Counted from the first letter of the stretch, positions 1 through 15,500 are shown. The stretch is 64,000 bases of DNA from Nepenthes gracilis (GCA_033239525.1 BSYO01000023.1:14083304-14147303), one strand, 5' to 3'. Program-made: numbers and translations. Notes: generated by a model from the sequence alone, not told the origin.

Positions 1-1213
1 CAAAATCACCATCATGAGTATTATTTGTGTCCCAAAAACATCTGCCGTAGGGAGGGACCCCCATTGAGTGATGACTGAGAACAGGACCCACAACCCACGT
101 GTGTAGGACACAAGACAATCAATGGCATACCACAGGGACACACACAGACACACAAAGCTGCAGGTCCACCAAAATGTTCTAAGCAATCTCACTGTTTCGC
201 ATCGGCTGAATCAATCCACACCCTACGATGAAATATAGGCTGTATGATTATGTTACCACCTTTCTCCGGCGGGTCCACACAATTATATCTCAACATTCGA
301 TCGGATGGAATTACAATTTCAGTCGGGTATTATGCCAAAGAGATTGCAATTCCTTTGGTTGAAATTGTTTGAGAAAAAATAGGAATCTCTTAGGAAAAAG
401 CAAAGATATCTAATACCAAAGGCGGGACTTTATTATAATGAGACTTTAGGAAATTATAATTCCCAGTTGGCTGCCGAATGCCACAACTGCCAGCCAATCA
501 GGCAGGTCTCTGGCATCTCTACTGCCAACTGCCACTAGTAACCACCATTCAAAACACTAGCAATTGTAATTATCGCACTAAATATGATTTCAACGTGGAA
601 TTGCCATTTCCAGTCCAAATTAAACAATCGAATATCATCCTTACCATATTTCTAACAATACTTATTCATAGATGGTACCTATTCTATTTACAACTTATTC
701 TATTCCAATAATATTGTATATAAATAAGCCGCTTGCCATACAAGCACATAATTAACTTTTTGATTGCATCACAAAATACCCATTTTCATCTACCTTACTT
801 TTTCCAAAATCATTGATTGGGCACTACATGTTCATAGTAAATGATATATAACAATGGACACAATTTTTGAACATAAGATTTTGAATTCTAAAAAAAAACA
901 ACAACAATAGGGTTTACCTTGCCACCGGATTTAGCAGTTGGCATCACAACATAGTTTTGGCAATGGAAGATCAAAGCCTTGTTCTTGCCTTGCAGCCTTC
1001 TTTACAATGATGAGATGATTGGTTCAATGCTTCAGACCATAAAATCACTTGGGGCAAAATTTGTGGAGGAAGATCATCTTAAAAAGAAAAAAAAAAAAAA
1101 AAACAGGAGCATAAAAATCACTTGAAGCACGAGCGAACGAAGAACGAAGCTGTAGTATCCGAGAAATGAGTAGTCATACCCCAAATAATGAATGCAAACT
1201 TTAAATAACTTCT
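1..1213. other. Intergenic, downstream of J-domain gene
   Basis: No supported gene. The stretch lies beyond the stop codon of the minus-strand J-domain gene and should contain its 3' UTR near 1213, but I see no convincing minus-strand polyadenylation signal close to the stop. Positions 300-540 are rich in short repeated words of the GGAATTGCAATT type seen in nearby MITE-like sequence. A TATA-like run lies near 712-726 on the plus strand with no gene after it. Confidence 0.5.
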
Positions 1214-4200
1214 TCAGAGGAAGTTTCTCTGAAAGGTTCCTGACGAAAACCGGGAAGCCAAACCCTGCACCATGGCTTCAGAATCAAGCTTCACGCTCTG
1301 CCGGCCAGCTGTTAAGTCCCTCTCCCGATCCCAAGGTTTCCATGGGTGTTTCCCCACCCATTCTTCCTCCACTGCTGGTGGCAGCTGCTGCTGCTGCTTT
1401 GATTTCCTTCTGGGATGACTTCTCTCAGCCGCCTCTTCTTTGTGCTTTTGCACCAAAGACTTCGATCTTTTGGCCTTGTTGTATTGATCAACTAAATCAG
1501 CATCAGCACCAGTCCTCTTTTTCTGTTCTTCATTAGAGGCGAGAGAAGTAGCTGCGTCATAAGCTTTTAGGTAACTGGTGAAATAATGCCAAAGAATCAT
1601 TAAAAGGATCCATAAACTAAGGATCATATTGGAAATGAATAGCTAGGGGTAATAGATGGTACTTCATCTTTGCTTTCTGAGCTCTGTCAGAAGGGGTGTC
1701 AGTCCAAATGCTTGTATCGCCGCGCCCTTCTTTACCAGTTCTACTGAAGAATGCCGACTGCATAGACACACTATCCGGCTGGGAAAACAAAAAAAAGCAT
1801 GTCAATAAGCCTCTCACAGGGAGAAGACAGAAGCTAACAGAATTCATGGAAATCTCCTTGGGCCATATGATAACCAATTGCGTAACCAGAAGGGTGGGGC
1901 CCTGGGGGAGAAAATAGTTGAGGAGGAACTCTACCAATATTGTTGACCCATTGCTACCAGAACCCGATACTTATCAGATGGTTGCCGACCTCGGCTGTTA
2001 AATTCTTAAGATGGAATATGAGGAGATATTGGCAGATTTTGGGTGCAGAACCGATATTTTAAATATCGCAGGTATATTGTGATATAACCCCAATGTGACA
2101 GAATATCATGATTTTGTCGTAGTATCAGAAAATATCAGTATGGGCCCAATACCCATATATATCGGCCAATATTTCATTCTATAAAGTACACCCTTTCATA
2201 ATATTATTTAGCATGTTCAGTTGAATGAAAATCGTAAGTACCGAATTGATTGTCTAATAACACTAGAATATTTGTTTTTGTGCACTGGTAATAGCTAAGT
2301 AGGTGATAAGATGAGGGCAAATTGAACAGATGAGAAAGGGAAGAGTATGATATTGACATAAAGTGTTTGACGGGCTTGTCCGAGAACCATCATAATTATT
2401 TTACTTGTTCAATCATGGTTCTAAATTAGGGATCTTATGGAAGTGTGGTTAGATATGCAAAGATTCTTCTTCTTATTTGGTAATGTGAATCAACTGAAAC
2501 AAATTAGTAATACAGATTTAAAGGGCATACGAAAGAACCAAATCTAGGTTTTTCTAAATCATAATTGTGCCTGTAGAGCAAATCATATGTATTGGTGATG
2601 TGCAAAGGATATGCAGATTACCATTAAACAACCCCCACCCACGGAGTCAAAAGCCGGGGGGGGGCGGCCTTCTATCCAGGCATGGGTTTATGTATAATAT
2701 AAACACATTTTATATTTCTGCCCTTTCTGCCCCCGGATGTAGAGAGGCTCATATTCTCCATATGCATGATCAAAACTAGGCTGTCTAATTGGCCTGAAAT
2801 TTTATAGGATAACATTAAGACATGAATATTATGTATGGGGTGATCAAACAATAAGGCCAAATCAAATTTATGGTCCAGGCATGGCCACTGGTGAAATGAT
2901 TAGCCTGGCCGGCCTGGATTTTGAAGTTTTCTGTTAGCATAAATTTTAATGTATTAGATAAATATCATCTTATAAAAAAATATCTCATAAATCATAATTT
3001 GTATAATAGTTTTGTATATAAATATTATCCTTTTAAAATACTATTTTGATTATATTTTTTCCTCAATATTATATTTTCTTGAATATTTTACGCTTTTAAG
3101 TATTTTTTTTACGTAATTATGAATTTCCATATCGAAAAATTGAAAATCAAAATGTATACGGGCGAACCCAAATCAGTCTAGTTTTAATCTTGGACGAACA
3201 CAGTCATGGTTCTTTACCTGAGTAATTTGACCTAACCGGGCTAAACCTGGCTTAACAGTCATACTCTCCCTCTAAATCAGGCCGAATCCCGGTTTAGTCA
3301 GGTCTATGACTTGGACATATGCTCCCATGACTAGATTTAAAACATGCAAGTATTGAATAATATTTAGCCATTTATCGTACAAAATATATGTCAAGCTCTG
3401 CAGCTATGGAGAAAGTCTCTCTGCCATACTACCATAGGCAGGCCGGAGAGCCCGGGAGCCCAGGACAAGAGATTTTTTTTTTTCGTTGATGGTATAAAAG
3501 GATCCTTTTGTTGCTTTCTATAGGGGTGCTCTTGGCCCAGTGAATATCGCTTATTCTGGTGTTTATCAGTGGTGTTGCTAACGTTGATTTTGGAACCCTA
3601 AACAAACTGCCGGTGACAAAGTCAGATCTTATTGTGAAAGACCTATTACTCGTAAGAAATCCATAATAGAGTCTGACCACAACGACCGAATTGAGGTCCC
3701 ATATTGACTATCATGAGGTCTTTTCTTGTAGCTGGTACAGTCTCATATATATGGTTCCATAACTAAAGTTACAACATGCAAGTATTGAATAATGGAAGAA
3801 CAAATTCCATTATATTTACCTTCCTTTCAGGAGGAAGTGTTGTCATCCATTCATCTCTCTTCGGTACTGGTTTCACATCCAAATCTGCTAGGAGTATATC
3901 ATCACCTTCCATAGATATACCTGCCACAACAGCAGGGCTGACTAAATCTTCTAACAATGAAGATGAACAGTCCAAATTATCATGCCAATTGTTTAGTGTT
4001 GAATAGCACGAGTCTTTATTTCCATGCAGCAGCTACATGCCAAAGTTTAACCTATATAATCTAGATGCCTCGTGCAATTGATTGCCCTTGTCCTTTATAA
4101 CACCCAGATGCCACATAAGGCTGAGTTTTCGTATTATAATATAGCAAAAAGCACAATTCAGTGAGCAGAAAAATACAGTGTGGGAAAATGGAAGTCATGG

Positions 4201-7200
4201 CTATGCCTCCCCCTACTTCCTTCCTTTATTCGCCCCCATTTCAACCCAGAACTTGTTCAGCCCAGTTAGAGCTAATTCAGAACTTTTATTTCAGTAAAAC
4301 TTTCAACACAATTTTCATTTTCACTATCTTTAATAAGCTGTTATACAGAGCTAATTCAGAACACTCCAATCCAGCGTCAGCCAAAAGCATTTATAGAGCC
4401 CATTTTAGCTTCTGGAGATGCCAAAAGTCTTGCTTCAGCTTCTCAACAGCAGAGAAGCTCTTCCAAAATCTATTTTGCCCCTCCACTTATTTTGACTTGG
4501 AAATGAATCTGTAATGAATATCTGAAAATAGAAACTATTAGAACATTTTAAGATGTTCCAATAATTATGTTCAATCCATGATTTCGTTCTTACATGATTA
4601 ATTCTTCCATTTGTAGAAACCTGTCTTTGGTACCATAATAAGGCGGCATAGTTTCATCATTTTCTATTTAATCCACAAAATATGACATACCGAAGAAGCA
4701 AACTAACCTTGGGACTGCCTCCACTTTGCAGCTTCACGCATTGATTGCAATTCAGCCTACAGCATATGCAAAAAATTCTCAGACAGAATATCACAAGATC
4801 AACCATTGAATAGTTTTGAATCAGGGTGTCACGGAGTCACGGGCATATCATAAGCACCTGGGAAAGTGTCCCAAGGCTCGCAGTCATCACATGCATATCA
4901 TAACTTTTGTGCTTCCTTCAAATGCTAATACTTATTGGCCAAAATGATGTGTCACAGTCAATATTCAGTTCTATGCATGTAAGAGTAACTATGAACTAAA
5001 GCAAGGACCATACCTTCATTTCCTCTTCCTCTTCTTTTTTCTTGATTTTCTCATCTAGTGCATTTCGCTGCAAAATAAAAAGACAGCTTAATTAAATTTA
5101 TTGCATATAACACAAGATAGAGCTAAAGTTGAACAATCTAGAGAATTCACTTCGTGGGCAGGTTTCAAATGTATGGACTATGCCAATTCTGCATACACTG
5201 ATGTGCCTTATTTGGATCCAGGAAATTTTGAGGCAAAATAAATTTGAAGCAAAATGTGACTCACAAAAGAAAACTGTATTTTAAACAAATCTCCTATAGT
5301 TCTTTCTTACATCAAAATAGAGAATAAGTGTGCATTTATAAGGACAATGAAATCGCTCCATGCAATTGACTGGAACGAAATTCAATAAATGTTTTATGAT
5401 TAATGGATGTATAGAGACATAAAAACTAAATAGAGATTCAAGAGCAGCAAACATGCAATGTCAGTTGTTACTCATACAAAATCTCCAAGAAATACAAATC
5501 AAGATTCATGAAACATCACCGTCATAGAAAATAAACGAGAATTATTTAGAGAAGAAAGTGAAGATTCCAAGGACAAAGTTTCAAAGTATCTCAATGGTAA
5601 AACATCAATTAATGCGTAAAAACCTGTTAAACTAGAGAATGAGAAAAACAACGAGAGGACCTCCTGCAGACACTGCAAAAAGAAGAAAGGTAAAAATGAA
5701 ATCATAAAATTAAAACGGTCCACTGACACACTTGCCTTATCTGGATCTTGTAGATCTTTAAAAGCTTTATTTAATTTGATGAATGCCTGGTGCGCTTGAG
5801 GATGAGAGCACTTGTCAGGATGCACCATTAGTGACAGTTTCCAGTACCTGAATACATGATAATAGGGAAGAGTGATTCAGCAAAGATAGGATAACAGAGG
5901 TATAAAACCATACCTTCAAAACCCATAAATTTACGATTAAACTCGAATTTCACAACATATATGGACAAAAATATTGGCATTGGTCGTGGCCATATTGGAA
6001 TCGTACATATCGAAAAATACGTATTGATATTGAATATATAAGAAAATAAAAATTCTAAGAATTGTAAATTAACAGGGCTATATTGGCTGATATATTGTGA
6101 TATATCGTCTAAACAAAAACATATCACGATACTGCCATGGTATTGGAAAATATCAGTGTCGGGCCCCACATCTGCCGATATTTTCATTAGTATGCAAGGA
6201 ACGGCCATTACTGAAATATGATGCAACACGTTACTAATCTGCAAATTTGGGTGCTGCAATGATCTATTAACTATATATCATGACATCATAAATAAATTAA
6301 ACATAACACAAATAAAAATACAACAGTATTCTTGGCTATTGAAGATACACTGCATGCATATCCAAAAGTGAAAATGGCATGAAGTGGCTTCAGGAAGACC
6401 ATTTGCAAAACAGAAGGTAGTTCAGTAAACAAGAGTGGAAGTTAAGTTAGCATGACAGATTAATGGGGGAGAACCAGATTGCAAAATGGGTCGTAGGAGG
6501 TTTGGCTGATTCTCTGGCATGGTTTGTGAAACATTAGTGCAAAAGCAAACCTCACTTCCTAATAAGACCATCAAACTAGAATTACTAATCAAAATTTGCA
6601 AATTTTTTTATGGAAAGGAACCTTTTTTTATGGTCTATCATGGAAATATCATTGTATCTAGGAACTGATATGTAGTTTCAAACACAAATGAATCACCACG
6701 ATTTCTACTCTAATTCAATGGATTAAAATATCATTATCGGTATTAGTTTCATTCACATCGTTATTGGCGATGTTAAATAATATGTATCGGTATCAAACAT
6801 GTTGCATACCTCTCAACATGAATTTCATCTCGTTACTTGTCTACAATCTAACATTCCTAATGCCAACTACCATCGACGAGCTACTGTTACCTATCTTTAA
6901 TACCTCATAATCCCCAAACGTATAAGAGGTGAAGATAGACTTTTTCGATATAGTATAGTGTGAGAAACGCTATCTATCACCCAACTTGTCCTGTAGTTCG
7001 TAAAACTTTGTGCCTTATGGGCCTAGATGACTAAAAGGTCTCCGCAAATAGTGATAAAGGTCTAATCATTTCTGTCATAATCGCTTCTCTCTTGTCACTC
7101 GCTACCGCCCTCCTCCTGCTTCATCTTAAAACACTCTCATTTCACATCACCTTTTCTACCACAATAGAAGCACTCGATATCTTAAAATTTGGGCCGGCTG

Positions 7201-10200
7201 TTACTCCTATCCAAGTTGCCGCTGTAATTCCTTGATCTCCCATGCTCCTAAACCCTGGTGGATATCATAACACTTTACACACCCGAAACCTCGTCACTTC
7301 CCTTCCACCTAGACTTATTCATAAGCAAAGTAACAATGACCTAAATAAAGCTGAACGTGTCCTTCTCAAACAGCATCGTCATGACAATATGATCGTACAA
7401 AACTGTCAAAGAAGTCAGCAGCACAAGCATCATATCTTCATCTTTGATCTTCTCACCATATGCTAACATCTGCATTAAAATCTAGTTAAACTTGTCCAAA
7501 TGTTTTTCAAAACTTTCCCTTTAGACCACTGAAGGCCATGAAACTTCTTCAAATGTAACCTCGTTATCAAGGACTTGGACTTATACCATCCCTCAAGTTT
7601 CATCTAAACCTCCACTGTATTTAACAAGTCAATGACTTCTTGAAGAGTATTGCTTACGAGATATAACTTGATCGTACAATTAGCAAGATATTTCAAATCT
7701 TGCCACTCTTCATTCTTCATTTTCTCTGACTTGTCCACCTTCAATAGTGTTTTTACCATTCCTTTTTGGGTCAAAATACTCCTCACTCTTTATTACCAAA
7801 GAATGAAATTATTTTACCAATTAAATTGTTCAACGTAAAATGGCAAACTCCTCGACATTTACGCTACCAAATCGTAATTTTCTTACAAACGAAAATCCTG
7901 TCTAGAAATATCGGTTGATACCAATATATTTCGATCGATATTTTATTCCACGTCTTATACTAAAGTGCATGGCTCATTTCATTTTGAATTTTTTTCTTTG
8001 GGCAAGAAAGGGGCACTTTTAGCTCCACAAAGCACTAGAATGAATATAAAGGCGTAGCCTATATATATAAGGCCGTACAAATGCTTGATCTGATAAAGGT
8101 GTCAAATAAATGCACCAACATTCATGGCTTGTTTTGGTTGGGGGAAAAAATATTTTGTGGATGTAGGAAATGCCAGCCATTTATTATTATTATTTTTTTT
8201 TTGTGAAAATTAGTGTCGACACTAGGCATAGATGTTTTCAGCATTGTTATGTCGTATACAAGTAAAAATTGGAGATCAAAAATAGAAAAAATACTTTCAG
8301 GCATACATTCAAATACTAGCTGTGACATGCACTGGAACATTACGATGCGGCCACGACACTGTGGGTGAAAACAATGCTATCAGGAATCAAATGCAAGCTA
8401 GATGTTTCAACTATGGAATTTTCCATATCACATTAACAAAAAAGATCAATACTCCTACCCTACCAAAAAGGATGGTTTCACTTTTCCTCATCAACAATAC
8501 AATCATTGAGGAATGGAATGACCAAGGGGCGACAAAACACAAATGCAGACAGGGAGAAACTTTGATCAACCACCAATATAGATGTTAATATAAGTATTGG
8601 GAGTCATTAGAAAGAAAAAAAAAAGGCTCAAAAATCATCACCCCAAAAAATACGGAAGATGAAGAATTCAATGACACATGCCTTCACTGCATTGATTTCA
8701 GAATACCTCTTCTTTATGTTGTCAGCTGCCATGTTATGATTCACTCCTAGAACATCATAAGGGGTGTCAAACTCAACTCCCATAATTCTTGTCACCTGAT
8801 GAAATAAGAGATAACGGTAAATTTGTTTTTAAAACATGTACATTCAAAAGAAGCAACCGGTTATGCACATGACTGGGCTGACAACTAGCAAAATGAACAT
8901 GGCATCTGCATACAGATCAAAATTCTAGACACTAAATGTTCAAAGACACGTACAAGTATGACAACATTTTTGTATGAGTAGAAACCACGAAAGCATGGTA
9001 CAACAAAAGATGATACATCTTTTAAGCAAATGCACAAAAACAGTTGTAATTATAAAACATTGAAGGTCCTGTTTGGATTCCCGTAATTGGGCCCGAAATT
9101 CAGAATTAGAATTAGAAATCAAATTCTAGGCATAATTCCAATTCCTTTGTTTGGGCATATTGAAATTATAATCCCAAATCGAATTTTCAATTCCTTAGAA
9201 TTAAAAAATAGCTGGAGATAACTTTTTATAATTTTTAAGGCGATATTTAAGAATTTTAAATCTAAGGTTGGACATTGTTTATCAACTAAAGCTAATCAAA
9301 ATCGGGTCCACATGGGCCAAAGAGGAAAAAAAGTGCCTATTTACAGGGGCTGAAATCTTGCAAGTGTGCGTCCATTATTCACACTAAACAGGGCCTAGGC
9401 AAACCAGAATGGTCATTTTTATATTCTATTAATTTTTTTAAAAAAATATTTACTCAAAAAACTTTTAACCCAAAATAAAATAAATTAATTCTTACATAAA
9501 CAAAATTGCCCAAAAATATTAAAAATATAATTTTCATGCAATAAGCATAACCTAAAAACATAAAAACTTATATTATATATATATAAACATGTATTTTTTA
9601 AAAATTATATTTACAAAAATTATATTTAAAAAATGGGTTGGGCCTAGTTACGCAAGCCGGAACCCATCCCTATGCTCACCCATCATTCCAAATTGAGCCA
9701 AACAGACCCATGGTCATATTTACATTTTAAATTTTTTTTTACACATTTCTTTGCATAAAAATATTGCCTAGAAACATAAGAACTAATATTTACAATTCCC
9801 AATAAACATAAAAAATTAATATTAACTAAAAAGAATATAAAAGTTATGCTAAATATTAACAGGGATGACTGATTATTTTCTTTCATTATCATTCCCGGCC
9901 CTGAAAATTTAATCGGGCCTAAAATTTCTTTTCTCCCATATATAAAATTTTTATGTAATCTAGATACTAGAATTCAAATTGTAACCTAATTCTAATTCCA
10001 ACACAACTGGAATTGGTTACACTGGACAGTACAAGCATTTTGCCTAGGCATGAATTCCCATTTTGCAATCAAAGCATTAATTTACTCTAACCTATTTCTG
10101 GACAGTAAAAGTATTTTTTTGGTTACACTGCACAGTATAAACTTCACCAACACATTTTTTCAGCGCTTGAATGATTCATAGGAATGTTCATTCAAATGGC

Positions 10201-11204
10201 CTATTATTTAAAGATCATTGGTAAACACATCAAACGGTGAAGTTCAAGTGTGTAAAATCAGAATTGCAGATTTGATGATGCAGCAGGAAGCAAGATCCTT
10301 GATAAGCCTGTGTGGTCTGCCAGAAATAAGGCTATGCTTTATGATGAAGAAAATCAAGGGTTTCAGCGAGTAGTAGTCTCTCTGTTGGACGAAAACCAAC
10401 GAGGACAATGTGCCTAACATTGAAGATACAAATGCTCACTTCCTAATAGATATGTTCACTCAGGTTATATAACAACTTTATTCAAGAACTTTTTCAAGTC
10501 TTTCAAAATTATTCTGGACTCTCTTATCCGTCAATTTATTCATAGCTTTTTTCAGATTTACTAGAAGTCCGAATCTACTCACTGCATTTGCCTCTGTTCA
10601 AATGTCTTTCCCATGATGGTAAATGCCAACCATGGCAAAATTTCTAGCTAAAGACAACCCATATGCCACATTAAACTTAAAAAAAAAAAAAAAAAACACA
10701 CACACACAAATTAAAGGTGACCTATAAAACTTGGATGAGAATTTATAACTTTCCCCACCACCACCACTGTCACACCACCTCTCTCATCCTTTCTCTCATT
10801 CATCATAGAGTAGATGGTAGAGGAGGCCTTGCCTGCCAAGGCCATTGTAAGCCAAGGGCTTGCCTCCCACTGGCTAGGCAAGGCCACACATGGCAAGAGA
10901 GACTGGATATGACGGATACATTTTTCCACGATTTTTTTTTTTTTTAGGAAACAATATCATCATGCCAATAGTTGCACAAATGTTCTTTAATGGCACATTT
11001 GGTTACTGGAATGGAATAGGGTAGGAATAGAATAGTTATTTCCTAGTAATAGAATAAGTGGAAATAAAGTTGGGAATTTCTAATCCCATATTTGATTGTT
11101 GAAATAGAATAATATGAGAATTAGTATTCCAATATTTGGTAATAAAATAGCATGAGGAATAAAATAGAAATTTATCGTAATGACTTTTTTACGCTTATTT
11201 AAGA

Positions 11205-11256
<52 letters not shown>

Positions 11257-12132
11257 AACATAATATATATTATATTAATATATTATTTTGTATTAAACTT
11301 TCCATTTTCCCCTTCCTGTTTTCCCTTCTTCTTCCCCGTCTCTGTTTTCCTTTACCCTTCGGCACCACTAAGGGCGAACAATTGGCGCCGCTCCTATTGC
11401 CGCCGTCAACTGTCGACAATTATCGGTTTCAACCGTCACTATTGGAGGAACCGATTGCAAGTGCAGGCAACCAATAACTCTTTGACGTAAGTATTGGCAT
11501 GAAAATCAACAACCAATCATTTCAGCTGGAAACGAATGGTCAAATCAGGGCAGCCAATGACGGATTCAGTAGAAAACAACCATACTAGTGGCAAATGGTG
11601 GCAGGTTCTACAGATTTGCAATCAACCATTCACTCCACCACCGATTCTACAATTTGCCGTCATCGCAATATCAAATTTGGGTGGCCAAGGGAGAACGGTG
11701 GAAGCAGTTCGATAGAGAGAATGCAGCGAGAGAGGCAGGGTTTTGAGGGAGAGAAATGTCGTGGAGGCCGGCTGACCCAGAGAAGAAGAAAGGGCATTTT
11801 GGGAATAAAAAATATGGAATGTGGGAATAGTTAATCCCATATACTAGGAGATAAGAAATACCTAACAAAACGTGGTATTTTTTATTCTTTGAGATCCGGG
11901 AATAAATATTCCTTCAGGAATATTTATCCTGTATTAAAATGTAACTAAACAGTGAAATATTTTTTCCACTGGGAATAGAATTTATATTCTCACCAACCAA
12001 ACATACCATAAGGCTATGTTTGGTTGCAAGAATTAGGGGGGAAAAGAATTGTAATTCCCGCGGGAATTGCAATTCCTTCGTTTGGTTAGCAAATTTGTGG
12101 GAATTGCAATTCCCACATATATTTTTTTTTTG

Positions 12133-12190
<58 letters not shown>

Positions 12191-12510
12191 TGGTATTATT
12201 ATTATTATTATTACATATTATTATATTTATTATTATTATTATTATTATTATTTATTAGGTATTATGTATTATTATTATTATTACACATTGTTATTATTAT
12301 TATTATTATTTTGTTTTATTATTATTATTATTATTATTATTTTATATTATTATTATTATTATATTTATTATTATTATTATTAATTATTAGGTATTATTAT
12401 TTATTTGTTTATTATTATTATATATTATTATTATTAGGTATTATTATTACATATTATTATTATTATTATATTTATTATTATTATTTATAAGATATTATTA
12501 TTATTATTAC

Positions 12511-12562
<52 letters not shown>

Positions 12563-15500
12563 TCCCACCTTATTCCTCATACTATTCTACAAACCAAACA
12601 ATGGAATACTAATTCCCACCTTATTCCATTCCAACAACCAAACATAAGAATAACAATTCCAACTCTATTCCCATCCATTTCTATTCCCTGGAATAACTAT
12701 TCTATTCCCACCTAATTCTATTCCAGCAACCAAACGTACCGTAAGTTCTTATAATTTACTTCATTGAGTCACACTATATGCAGAAAATCAACAAAAGAAT
12801 ATGAAAAATCATCCAGAGGTAACATGGTATTTAAGCCAACACAAAAATTTTTGGAAATAAATTAATTTAGGCAGATTAAACAGTGTAATAAAAAATATTG
12901 TAGCATGCAGCAAAATAAAGAGGGAATAGACTTGAAAATATAAAACAGCACAACATACACAGCAAATGAATACCACGATCGTTAAATTCAATCAAAAAGG
13001 TACTTGAATTAGCATTCCAAACCTCTTCGAAACGCTCAGCTTCATTGGCAGATTCAACCTCAGTAACCATAGCAGGAGGTGGTGGACCAATAAAAAGTTC
13101 ATTGTCTTGCTCCAATTCAGCTTCCCTGGAAAGGTTTGTCAGAAAATATAAATTAAATGGAAGACATCAACTAGCATTACAAGTACAAAAGCAAGTTCCT
13201 GTCAATTAGTCTGTGAATGATTCAGACTTGCTCCAATGTCAAAAGTTTCTGAAATTGTGGTGATATGAAAAGGGAACTGTAACGAACAGCAATACCTCAG
13301 CTCAGCCTGTGCCTCAGTTAATTTGGCTGCAGCATCAAGTAAATCAGAAGACGGCATTTCAGGGCCAATCCTGCAAAGCAATGTATTATGAAATATAAGG
13401 AGTCAAGAACTAATCACATATGTGACCATATATTTTAAGTTATCATCTCAATTTGTCCGGGTAAATACCATACTAATCAAATATGTGGCACTTCCTATAT
13501 ATACATTTCAAGGATACTTGGTAAGAGATTGAAATAATTGCCTGATGATTTTGTTAGGAGAACATATGCAATTTTCATAAAAGGAAGGCCATTAAAAAGA
13601 TGTTTTTTATAAGTATACCTTACGAAGGTACTCTAAAAGTTCAATGAAGACTGATATGCATAATCCTTCAGAAAATTGAGGCTAGTCTAGGCCTCGCTGA
13701 AATTCCCCCTAAATAGGCCATGCTTTGCATAAAAAATTGAAAATGTCCTATCCCAAACAATACATACTTGTGAATATTTCGCAAATGAAAGGCAAGGGAA
13801 TCTAACATCCTCCGTGCTTTTTGTGCTGGCAACAGAGAACTAGGAAGATGATAGATCTAGTCAAGTCTACTAAAGTTTCAAAGCTTTTCTAAAAAGCATA
13901 CTAAGTGGAAGAATATAAGGACAAAAGTCATCTAACCTTTGCTGATGACTCACATATGAGCAATTGCAAATGGTAAGGAAAGCCCATGAGCAGATATGTC
14001 ACATACTCAGCTAAAAGGAGCTACTCTCTGGGATTATAAAGAAAATGCATGATTTTAGAGGAAGCTAAAAATCTAAGATAAGTAGGGCAAGTGGTGGATA
14101 TTAATAGATTGTGGAACATGAATAAACAAGCAAAATTTCGCATATAGACTTCAAAGAGAAGTAAAGGAGACCACCAGGACAAATCAATATGGGGATCTAG
14201 GAAAGATTATTACTTCTATGCAATCTTATTTAAGATGAAAATTCAGGTCCCGGAGATCTACCTAGCCAAGCTCTTGAGACGAGAGAGTTTGTTGTTTGAT
14301 AGCATTTGTTCTAACTGTGTATATCAATTATGTTAGAGTTTTCATAAATATTCACATAAGTGAAAAAGTTAGTGAAAATATAAGGCAAAAAAAATCCTCA
14401 AAACTGTTATCGAATAGTAGGATCATAATCACAAAAAAATGTAGGTTAAGGAAATTCTACAAAAGATTTCCAAAACCAAAGTAACCCCCATCTATTCTGT
14501 CAAAGGAACAAAAAGATTTCGAAGAAGAAAATACTGGAATATGTCATGCAAAAGTTAAAATAAGAAAAAAAAAAACTGTAGAACTACACAGAAGCCAAAC
14601 CAATTTCTTCCTGAAAAGACATTTGCTTTTCAAGTCGAGATGGATGATCCTCCTAAATAAAGTTGGCAGTTGGCAGTGACTAATAATTGACTGCATGATC
14701 GCAGTGGAAGACCTCAAAGATGGGAAAATTAGGTATTATAGATTAATAAAAGAAAATGGAGGGGAAGGAAGCCAATTACTGTGGTCAAAGGCTGCCTTTG
14801 CTACCCCTGCAGAAGGCTGTGGAAGGAAATAAATTAAGGAAATTTGAGCAATTGAAATAAAGCATTGAAGCAAAGAGAAAAGATATTAAGCAATAAGCTG
14901 CACATAAGATATAAGATAACTGTATTTTTTAAAAGCCCACTGGTAGAAAGAGAGGAATGGCCAGTAATTTCATTAAAATACATTCATGGACAATTAAAAG
15001 TTGTGACTTAGTGTGCGAGGTTTCCTATATTGCGAACTCTTGCAAAATGCAATTTAAACACAACATTTATGCACAGTCATACCAAAAAAAAAAAAAAAAG
15101 AATGCCTTGAACAAATGCAGTTTTATTTGTTTATAATGCAACAATTCATGCATTCAGCAACAAAAAACAATTAATTGGATTTCAAAAATTCAAATGAAGC
15201 AAGTGGTACTGTTCTTCTGGATAAAATCTCCATAAATAAAGTCCACATAAGATAGGTTATAACATGATGAACTAGGAGAAAAGTAGTTGTCACCTTCTTC
15301 TTGGAGCAGGAGCTTTAGTATTTGGACCCACCATATGATGATCCTCTACAGCTGCTTCAAATTCCACATCATGATGTACAGACTGGGGATTATTAACTTG
15401 CTGCTCTGACGCTTCAATCTGTGAGGAGATAATTGGCCCAACAGTCTCCAATGTGAGACGAGCATTTGACCGCAGCAAGAAAACCCCATCACCATTGTGC

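Noticed and set aside
712..726. TATA-box-like TGTATATAAATAAG on the plus strand
   Set aside because: No plus-strand gene follows; the DNA downstream is the 3' end of a minus-strand gene.
12020..12490. 156-residue frame rich in Tyr and Ile
   Set aside because: It is simply the translation of the TTA microsatellite and has no protein-like composition.
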